Positions 9,526-17,300 of a stretch of 20,177 nt of DNA are shown one piece after another. Source of the stretch: Mnemiopsis leidyi (taxonomy: Eukaryota > Ctenophora > Tentaculata > Lobata > Bolinopsidae); NCBI GenBank assembly GCA_000226015.1, contig JH153586.1, positions 401,361-421,537 of the forward strand, read 5' to 3'. A program made the position numbers and the translations under genes. The notes under the pieces were generated by a model. The model did no database searches and was not told the origin of the DNA. It was given only the letters and a program-made list of their open reading frames with translations. The stretch's first letter is position 1; every line of letters starts with the position of its first letter.

Positions 9526-9561
9526 CCCTGGTGAGGGTACCAGGGTGTCTGTGGACACCCT
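9526..9561 (+). other. Two overlapping hairpins just after the DOMON stop codon
   Basis: CCCTGGT (9526-9532) pairs with ACCAGGG (9539-9545), with a 6-nt loop. AGGGTGTC (9542-9549) pairs with GACACCCT (9554-9561), with loop TGTG. The two stems share bases 9542-9545 and so cannot form fully at once. They lie 7 nt after the stop, in the presumed 3' UTR. This is not the histone 3' stem-loop sequence. Confidence 0.6.
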
Positions 9562-9701
9562 ATTAGTTCCCCAAAGTTGAAAAGAAATTGTTATGTCTTT
9601 GTCAAATTACTTTGCTCTGTTACTTATAATGTTGCATGGTTTGTTCAGGTACTGCAGGTTTTTTTAAACAAAGATTTAAATTAAGGTTCATTTTGACATA
9701 A

Positions 9702-10211
9702 AAACATATCATAGATAAATATAAGAAAGTGACCGTCACTGAAGAAATGAGCAAGAATGCTATTGTATACGGACTGGTTGAACCAGAGCATGAAACTTTA
9801 TTGAAGAAAGTTGAAGAAGTCTTGGAGGAAATTGGAGAAAAGCCAAATCTGACGAGCTGTAGTAGAGTTGGCATAAAGAGAGATAATGCAATCAGACCTG
9901 TGAAGATAACTCTGAAATGCATCGATGATGTGAATCAGATCTTGAGAAACGCAAAGATTTTACAAACGAGGACTGGGTACACTGGGATCTTCATATGCCC
10001 TGACAGAACAGCAGAGCAAAGAAAAGCCGACAAGCGGCTGTGGGAACAGCTCAAGACTAAGAGGAAGAAGGAGCCTGAAAAGGATCATCGTATCCAGAAT
10101 GGCAGAATAGTAAGCTCCAAGAAGGACAGTAAACCAGCTGTTTCTAACATTGGTCAGATATGTGATTTTTATCATAGTTCGAACATAAACATTCTTTTGG
10201 ACATAATATAA
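9702..10211 (+). mobile_element. Non-LTR retrotransposon ORF1 remnant (L1/CR1-like RNA-binding domain)
   Basis: The frame is open from 9702 to a stop at 10209-10211; the first ATG is 9747. The protein contains KNAIVYGLVEPE, SRVGIKRDN, RPVKITLK, ILRNAKIL, IFICPDRTAEQRKADKRLW and KDHRIQNGRIV. This order is typical of the RRM-like and C-terminal region of ORF1 proteins in invertebrate LINE elements (NVxxxGLPE, RVG, RPIKVxL, DRTxxQR). The N-terminal coiled coil is absent and the last 25 residues do not match the family. No endonuclease or reverse transcriptase follows, so this is a truncated copy. It lies about 180 bp downstream of the DOMON stop and in the same orientation. Confidence 0.75.
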
Positions 10212-10735
10212 TCATTTTTTCATGGCGTTGTGGTTCAGCATGTATATGGAGTATAGGACGACTATTTTTCCTTAATCTGTACTCTTTTTATAGCAGCCTC
10301 TTCCATAATAGAGTCCAAAGTAATTGCCTGGACAGTCAGCTGTTCGTTTATAGGTGTTTTGGTAACCCTTAAGTGTTATCTTTTGACTCATTTTTCCAGG
10401 CATTGTCGCTTCTCTTGTCCTATTCCAATATTGTTATATGATATATAATTAATATGATACAAATATCTGAAGTAGGGGCTTTTGCATAATCAATATTATT
10501 ACTATACTATAGCATATTATTTGATTGTTGTTACTTACTGTTGTTTTGTTGATATGATTACTATATTTTTTGGCCTTAGGGATAGGGTGCCCCGATAAAA
10601 GAACTGGATTCTTCCAGGAAGCATCCGGTGACACATTGACTAAATGCCTCTTTCCATATATTTTAAATTATTTATCATTATATGCTGTACTGTGTCACGA
10701 ATCTTAATGTTCAATTCAATTCAATTCAATCTATA
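10212..10735 (+). mobile_element. Possible 3' portion and tail of the same retroelement
   Basis: No coding sequence is recognised. The stretch contains an 8-bp inverted repeat, GTGACACA (10628-10635) with TGTGTCAC (10691-10698). It ends near four copies of TCAAT at 10711-10730, as expected for the simple-repeat tail of some LINE families. Assignment to the element upstream is inference from position only. Confidence 0.3.
10711..10730 (+). repeat. (TCAAT)4 simple repeat
   Basis: Four exact pentamers in a row, possibly the tail of the retroelement remnant upstream. Confidence 0.85.
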
Positions 10736-10789
10736 TCTTTACATTGCTGTACAGATAACAGTTAGAAGATTTTGATTTAAAAAAATAAC

Positions 10790-11160
10790 GGGCTGTGGCG
10801 GCCAGTCATTCGGGTTTTTAGTAAATTTGTTTTGATCAGCTGCGCGTAGCTGCTGCGCGCACCAAGCTCAGATGCTAAACCAGCACAGCCTGCAAGCGCG
10901 GCCACAAACTCAGCCAGGTCGACAGCGACCTGTCCGAATTTGGAGCAGCTCGCGGGCGTGCACTGCTGGTCGAGCAAATAGCTCGGCCACATGAACAGAA
11001 CCATGGGCACAGGAAGGCTTGTTAAATCTAAAGTTTGGCTTTCTGGTGCTGTGATTGTGGTGACTATTGCATGGCTACGAGCATAGCAGCAACTATGCGG
11101 AGACAGCTAAACCAAGGACCTTTTGCGATCCGCCCGGGGCGCCGTGTTAAATAAGCAACG
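10790..11160. other. GC-richer patch without a recognisable gene
   Basis: Base composition rises sharply against the AT-rich flanks, with stretches such as GCTGCGCGTAGCTGCTGCGC and CGCCCGGGGCGCCG. A 77-codon minus-strand open frame (10777-11010) contains an Ala/Gly/Leu-rich stretch with no family I recognise. It may be part of an unidentified insertion related to the island further along, or an independent CpG-rich sequence. Confidence 0.4.
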
Positions 11161-11660
11161 AACGTTACGCCATTGGCTAGCAACCATGTTACTCAAGCAG
11201 AAGCCCAGCCCGTTGCCGAAGCTTCCCTATCCAATTTTTCTAAATAAGTCTATGACGAGTGTTAGTTGATCTGAATGTAAATTTTGCTAGCATCTCGTTT
11301 TGTTAACAGAAAACGAAGCGTTACTAATTACTGTAATTGTTTATTAATGGACACCCATCTTGGGACAATCAACTTACTCACAAGCCGGCTCTGGACTGAA
11401 TTGCAATTGATGTAATAATTGGACATGATTGTTAAGAAAAACATTGTTGATTACAGAGTTCTACAGTTCCGGGAAGCTGGGAGCAGGGCAAAGTCTTTTT
11501 CAAAATCTTTGGCCTTAATGCTCAGACTGTGATCAAAATAGTTTTTGCTGAAAGCAGTTGGTATGATATTTCATTTGTGGAATATCTCAAATGCAGCAAG
11601 TCTATGTCCATTTACACGGATTGAAACTAGTATCAAGAATAATAGCTCTGTCGTATAAGC
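11161..11660. other. Intergenic AT-rich stretch
   Basis: I see no gene, RNA or repeat structure here. Confidence 0.5.
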
Positions 11661-11939
11661 ATGCTACATACAGCTAGGGAACTTACAAGCAATCGATTAA
11701 CAAAAGATCAGCCTCTTAAAACGCTTCACACTGATATTTATATTGATAATCAAAAATTAAAACGATTAATATATGTTTCTTGCAATTTATCACAAAGCAA
11801 CACGAGAATCGTGCCATTCAAAGTAAAAGTAGTTTATGAGCCCTGGACATGGAGATTCAGCTGCACCTCAATCTGGGTGGTAACGAACGGGGCTAAGCGG
11901 TGCTCTTACTTTTCGCTTTTGGGCACACGACAACGTTAA
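11661..11939 (+). pseudogene. Tract resembling the C-terminal end of a TRMT2-type tRNA m5U methyltransferase
   Basis: The 92-codon frame contains QKLKRLIYVSCNL followed soon by VPFKVKVV. Animal TRMT2A ends with a similar series: a basic LRRLLYVSCNP motif around the catalytic region, about 20 residues, then IPFRPVKAVAVD and FPHTxHCE. Here the segment between the two motifs is shorter and the final FPHTxHCE motif is missing. The usual Pro after YVSCN is Leu, and no upstream methyltransferase motifs are seen. If the resemblance is real this is a degraded, internally deleted copy. The match rests on one strong and one weak motif, so chance is not excluded. Confidence 0.35.
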
Positions 11940-12417
11940 ATATTATTTCATGGGGGTTAAAGAATGCAAGCATATGTTGATGCGGAATGGATTGGAGATT
12001 CAATCAAGCGTGAGGGAGTTTTGCCAGAATGCATATTTCATAGCTGCCAAATAAGGATAGAAATTGATTTGTGATTGTGCAGTTGATCTACACCTAAACA
12101 GTATGTCCCATTAGCTAAGAACATGTAACGATATTTCATTTTGCAAGTGAAGAAATTGTGGAAAACCTTGCTAGACGTTGCTTAGCCCTGCTGCCGCGGA
12201 ACGGTAGCCTCCGGCGCTACAACATGAGACAAGGAAAATCCACTTATTCGAAGACTAGCATTTTAACGGGCGATGCGCAACAGAAATTTGTAAGTATTAT
12301 GATCATTAAAATTAACAAAGATTCTAATCATTACAATTTCAATCCGTTACGGCGTTACGATCCATTACAATAATACAATCCATTACAAGTCTAAAGCAAG
12401 GTAATATCCGTTACCAT

Positions 12418-12494
12418 TGACGAAATTATATCCGTCTACCATTATAACGAAACGTTCAGCTTTAGCTGCGCGAGTCGGGTATCACCGCGACAAC
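12418..12494 (+). repeat. Left arm of a large inverted repeat
   Basis: This arm matches, in reverse complement, the two right-hand segments 13509-13545 and 13376-13416. Shared blocks include TTATATCCGTCTACC, AACGAAACG, GTTCAGCTTTAGCT and GAGTCGGGTATCACC. The right arm carries an extra 92 bp between the two blocks. Confidence 0.75.
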
Positions 12495-12664
12495 CGTTAC
12501 CACAAACATGCCTCTCCGAATCTTCCAGAGAAGAGAGAGGCTGGTCAACTCCCTTGGGGTGTGAACGGGAGCTACCCTCCCATTCGTTGGGCCTTGGTCC
12601 TACCCCCTTAAATGAGAAGAAGAGAAATATCCGTGACCGTCAAGTCTTACGATTGCGAATTGTC

Positions 12665-12799
12665 TAACCTGGTACTTACGCTACGCGCGCTACGCGCGCA
12701 TCTGCTACCTCTGGTGGCGCGTGGCTCTAGCCAAAGCCCTTTTGCGCGCGCCACCAAAGGTAGCGTAGCAGACGCCGCGCGCGGCGTAAGCACCTAGTT
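12665..12799. repeat. Long imperfect palindrome
   Basis: The left arm (12665-12721) and right arm (12747-12799) pair through GGTGGCGCG/CGCGCCACC next to the loop. Further out, CTACC/GGTAG and CTTACG/CGTAAG pair, with internal bulges. The 25-nt centre contains GGCTCTAGCC. Confidence 0.65.
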
Positions 12800-12952
12800 A
12801 AGTGAAGGTAGCGCGCGCGTAGGGCGCGAAAGGGCTCTGGTTACTTGGTTAGATTAACTATTACGGTGCGGCCGCGGTCCTTGCTAAGCCTACATACATA
12901 GCCCGTTGGCTCACGCTGCGCGCACCCTGTTGGGACGTTTACCTAAAAAATT

Positions 12953-12976
12953 GTTGCTTTGCAACAGCAAAGCAAC
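12953..12976. repeat. Perfect hairpin, 10-bp stem, loop AACA
   Basis: GTTGCTTTGC and GCAAAGCAAC are exact reverse complements. The sequence CCGATCGGAG follows almost directly and recurs as the perfect palindrome CTCCGATCGGAG at 13271-13282. Confidence 0.8.
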
Positions 12977-13054
12977 ACCGATCGGAGGTAAGAGTAGAAA
13001 GAGCCGCTTATCGCCCGGTAACGTGGCGCAACCGTTGCCTTGCGTTGCGGCCCA

Positions 13055-13070
13055 TTTTCAATGTTGAAAA
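13055..13070. repeat. Perfect hairpin TTTTCAA/TTGAAAA
   Basis: A 7-bp stem with a 2-nt spacer, in the hairpin-rich part of the island. It is AT-rich, unlike its neighbours. Confidence 0.7.
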
Positions 13071-13090
13071 TTATGGGGGGCAGCTACGGG

Positions 13091-13151
13091 GCGGCAGCTT
13101 CGCTGCCGCGCCGCGCGCTTCGCGCGCGGGGGGCTGCCGCTTCGCGGCAGC
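13091..13151. repeat. Three tandem perfect 8-bp hairpins with TTC loops
   Basis: GCGGCAGC-TTC-GCTGCCGC (13091-13109), CCGCGCGC-TTC-GCGCGCGG (13111-13129) and GCTGCCGC-TTC-GCGGCAGC (13133-13151) follow one another with single-base to 3-base gaps. The third recurs exactly at 13336-13354. Confidence 0.9.
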
Positions 13152-13153
13152 AG

Positions 13154-13170
13154 GTCAGACAACGTCTGAC
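13154..13170. repeat. Perfect hairpin GTCAGAC-AAC-GTCTGAC
   Basis: A 7-bp stem with a 3-nt AAC loop, immediately after the three TTC-loop hairpins. Confidence 0.8.
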
Positions 13171-13270
13171 AACGCAACCGCCCAATAGAATTTTATTCGA
13201 CTTGAAAACGGGCTGCATATCGCCAGACGCCGCAGTGAGCGGCTTTTAGTTTTTTATGGTTTTCGTTTTC

Positions 13271-13282
13271 CTCCGATCGGAG
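13271..13282. repeat. Perfect 12-bp palindrome CTCCGATCGGAG
   Basis: It shares CCGATCGGAG with the sequence at 12978-12987, beside the AACA-loop hairpin. Confidence 0.75.
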
Positions 13283-13335
13283 CAACAATGACTTTGTCTC
13301 ACGTTGTGTGTTGTGACCATTCGCGCGCGCCGGAG

Positions 13336-13354
13336 GCTGCCGCTTCGCGGCAGC
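13336..13354. repeat. Second copy of the GCTGCCGC-TTC-GCGGCAGC hairpin
   Basis: Identical over 19 bases to 13133-13151. Confidence 0.9.
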
Positions 13355-13375
13355 GCCAGCAGGGCTATGCAACGT

Positions 13376-13545
13376 GTTGTCGTGGTGATACCCGACTCAA
13401 GTAGCTAAAGCTGAACTTGTCTGACTTTGTCCGACCCTCATTCGCAGCGAATAGAGGAGAATAAAATGACGGGAGGGTGCGCGCTGCTGTACAAACGCTG
13501 AACGAGATCGTTTCGTTAGAACGGTAGACGGATATAATCTCGTCA
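13376..13545 (-). repeat. Right arm of a large inverted repeat, interrupted by 92 bp
   Basis: Segments 13376-13416 and 13509-13545 are reverse complements, with a few mismatches, of the continuous left arm at 12418-12494. The interrupting segment 13417-13508 has no counterpart on the left. The arms enclose most of the GC-rich hairpins. Confidence 0.7.
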
Positions 13546-13860
13546 AAATAAGGGATATACTGGTTTAGCAAGTCTAACTCTAACGTTAAGCTTTGTGCTT
13601 CGAGAGTCGGATATAACTTTAACTATTAGTATAACCACGACAACCTTAATCTCATGTTCAGATTTGGGCTGCGATATGCGTCTTGACGTAATGACGAAAT
13701 GATATCCGTCAAACGACAACGTTCTAAATCCAATTCCATTGTAGAGGTTATACTTATACCCTGGCCAGATGCTGCTTAGCCCTGATGCTCGCGAGAGCGT
13801 TAGTTCGTTAGACGGATAACATTAACATTGCGTCAATAAATCTATTTCTAACGAATGCGA

Positions 13861-14352
13861 ACGCGAAATCTAATTTAGAGAGTGAAAGACATTTCGATCA
13901 CATACTCATTTCCCATCAAGGATATGCTGATGTAGCAATATTATTAAATTTCCGAATCTAATCCGTAAAAGAAAATGAGACATTCGTTTCAAATGAAGGA
14001 TCAAATTATTATTATTTAAATTACAAAACAAAGAATTATAAATAAAATACACATATTTACACTCAATTAATGGTAGTTTCGTCGTGCAACACACAATCCT
14101 ATGTGGTTGCCGTGATGCATTTTCCCAAACATTAAAAAACGTGTATAAAAACTTTTACAATCGAAGACCGCCTCTTAATCTCTCTTCCTTTCTTTCTCGA
14201 CTTCCCGATACGAGACATTACATATTCTGAAAAAATGCGCAATTCACGGACATGGTGAAAACCGTCGGTAACCATGGTAGCCACGCGCCTGCAGCAAAAC
14301 GATAACAATAACAATCAACAGGTAACCACGGTTAAAACGGTACAACCTTTTG
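13861..14352 (-). other. Downstream flank / presumed 3' UTR of the PLEKHG5/6-like gene
   Basis: This AT-rich DNA follows the stop codon (14355-14353, minus strand). I see no AATAAA on the minus strand here and no other gene. Open frames of about 60 codons (13906-14094, 14132-14314) have no recognisable content. Confidence 0.5.
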
Positions 14353-17300
14353 CTATGATTCTGACTGTGCGTTCGAGTGGTCAATGAAAATCGCGTCTGA
14401 TTTTGTAAAGAGTTTCTCATCAGCCGCTTGCAAGTTCACCGTATCGCATATGTTCTTGTTGATATCGAGTTTGCCCTTGAACTCCGTGCTAAGGTTATCA
14501 ATATAAACGTCTGGACCATAGTTTTTGAGTGTGTCTGGGTCAGTTCCTCCAGTTAGTGTGTCGCTGTTCGGTATAACAGTCGATTCCTCTCCCGAATCAA
14601 GGGATTTGTCCGACTCCTTAATATGAGACAAAGTTGCGAGTCTACTACTTCCTTCACTGTTACAACCCTCACTGACCGAACAACTGGACGACGAAGAGGA
14701 CGAGGAAGCCGAACTGATGGACTGGGACTGAGGGAGGTGGTTACGTTTGTCGTTGCTTGCGGGCATGCTCTGAGCCCGGGAGACGGAGGAGGCAGGGTCG
14801 ACCATGTTGCGACGTGTGGGTCCCAGCTCGCTGTGGGACCGAGTCACTGAGCAGGCCACGTGGCGGGCAATGGCGGGGGACTCCGCCTGCTGGTTTCCCG
14901 CGCTGTTCATCGAACACGTGCTGACAGATTTGGTGGCGTCCATCTCCGTGTAGAGCTTGTTTTTCTCACGTTTATAGTTGTCCTGTTAAAGTGTAATGTT
15001 AACTGATGAGAGGAGTAGCTTTTTAACTTAACACATTCTTGAACTCCTTGCCTCCTTTTATCACTACGAGCAGAACTATGCGGATGCTGATTGTAAGGGT
15101 AGGAAGAATCAAAATTAATGATATAAATTAATTGAATCTATGAACTTAAAGGTCACTGTACCTTGGCCTGGATGACAGCGTTAAGGAGAGTGGTATGTGA
15201 TTCCTGAGAGTGTGACTGTAACAGAAACATATCCACCAAACTTCCGTACTCGTTCAGATACACAACCACGTTGGTGTGGCTAGCGTAGTGCAGTTCTTCT
15301 ATTTCTACTCGATCTAGTGTCATCGGCTGAAATGTGCAAAAATCAAATCGAGCTGGTCAATTTTTAAGCGACTATGTCAATGCTTTGGTGTTTGCTATCG
15401 CTGATTAAAAATTACTGTGCCTATTCATGAAGTATCTAGAAAGAAAAACTTCTTATCTTACCTGCTTGATAATTCTGTTTTCTTTTTGGATCCTTTATTG
15501 GGTCGAGTGACCAAGATATGATCGGAGAAGAGGAACAATGTGACATCCTGTGTTTTACTATCGAGTTTACTGTCCAGTTTACAGGAAGTTTCGTGGAGGA
15601 ACTTCCTCTGAGTGTTCAGGAGGGGAACTTTGTCAGCTAGATCGAACTTGTTGTACTTGTTCAGGATCTGAACAGTTTGATGGGGTTATTGCCTAGTGGG
15701 AGATTTTTAGATATTTGGTTGTGGCAGTTGACTATGATAAACAAGATAAGTTACTTTTGTTCTTGTTTTAAAGTCAAGGAAATGATTAGAATTTAAGAAA
15801 TTAAGAAGAAGGTTACAGATAAGGACAGAAGTTAACAGTTTACAAACCTGGTTAATCTGATCGTTTGTATTGTTGCTGACTGAGGGAAGCACACTGTAAC
15901 TCTCTATTCTCTCTTTTATTCCCTCGATCTTCTGCTGCTCCTCTTTCTCCTCCTTTCTTCTGTTCAGAGCTTCGACAAACACCTTTACTTTTTCTAGCTG
16001 TGAAGACATCCAACGATTAGTTTAACTCGTAAAGTTTGAAGTTGTACAAGAAAATTGAGACAGTAGAAAGCACAATATATGTAGATTTTGCGCGTTTGAG
16101 TTTTACTTCAAGTTTACTTACGAATGAGGCTATAACAGATCGAGTATCATCGTCAGAAGTTTTGCGGAGTATATCTCTGATAAGAATGGGATACTTCTGT
16201 ATCCGCTGTATCGGTTTGATCAGAATGTCGTCAACTCCTAACTTGTTGTGCTGAACTCTGATCTCGTTGCTGCACCACTGAAGGAAGGGTTCGTTTAGTT
16301 ATATAGTTCTTAACTAACGAGGTAAAAGTTACCTTGACTGAGAAATACTATAGACAGATTAAAGTTTTAGTTTACAGCCGGACAAGACTTTAAAACTTGA
16401 CACTTTAAAACTTCAGCTCACAAACCACATATTTACACCTATTCTATAACACTCACGTTGATATACTCTTTAAAGTCATTATTCTTGTGTTGCTGTGACT
16501 TGATGTAGCTTCTGCTCTCTATGTACTTGATACAGTACTCAAATAGAGGATGGTTGAGGTCCTCCTCGAACAAGATGCTGCTTTCAGTTAGCAGCTCTGG
16601 GTTTAGGAGTTCTCCCGTGTCTCTAGCCTAGGTTTAGAGGGGGTTTAGAATACAAATAGAAAGTACAGAACTTGACAAGTAAGTTGTCTTCTAGGTTTTG
16701 TATTTTGCTTTCATATCAACCCGGCACACAAGCAGGGAAATTGAACGATTTATATGACAAACTGCTGACTGAAAACTCAAAAGTGAATATTAGCCCATAA
16801 GAATGTAGTAAATCATAAGTAGAAAGTAACAGACAAATATAATACAATCTGAATACTAAAGATATCAACTAACCGTATCAATAAGAGGTACAATACAGTC
16901 GTTCCAGAAAGCCAGATGAACTTCTCTGATTCGCTCAATGTTTAGAAATACATCATGTACGTTAATCTTCGTTAGGAAGTTTTCTGTAAGGAGAGATTGG
17001 GTCTTAAATTTTCCTTTACCATGTACATTACTGACTACAAATAGTACCAGATAAAAGTTTGAAGTTTGAAGTAGAATAGAAATCAACAAACCGTTGTGAA
17101 GTTCCTTTAAACACGTAAGCAGAGAGTTGATAACAGTAGAGATAATGGTGATGTGGTTATGTTCTGTTGTTATTAACTCCCAAATATGATGCTGCTGTTC
17201 CATCTCCTTCTTTCCAAGTGTCTGAAGATCGAAAGTTAGGCAAATTGTAATAAGCATTTACTAATTTTATTCAATTCAAGTTAAGAGATAGCTTTCAAAA

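Larger units (their letters stand above)
12158..13860. other. GC-rich, palindrome-dense island (foldback element or organelle-derived insertion)
   Basis: This stretch differs from all flanking DNA by high GC, many CpG/GpC runs and a series of perfect hairpins. It also has a large inverted repeat and a recurring octamer ATATCCGT. Open frames across it are by-products of the palindromes and show no protein family. A degenerate direct repeat around GCTTAGCCCTG (12180-12190 and 13773-13783) lies close to both ends. Such short hairpins with TTC or GAA loops are known from palindrome-rich organelle genomes, for example of some green algae, but I cannot identify a donor gene. Alternatives are a foldback transposon or a chimeric assembly. 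Confidence 0.55.

Noticed and set aside
9526..9561. Histone-type 3' stem-loop
   Set aside because: Stem and loop sequences do not match the histone consensus and the gene is not a histone gene.
12530..12612. A tRNA- or rRNA-like segment in the island
   Set aside because: No cloverleaf, B-box (GGTTCRAxxCC) or recognisable rRNA core motif could be found by eye.
12612..13249. Plus-strand Arg/Ala-rich open frames in the GC island
   Set aside because: They are translations of palindromic GC-rich repeats and show no protein family or codon pattern.
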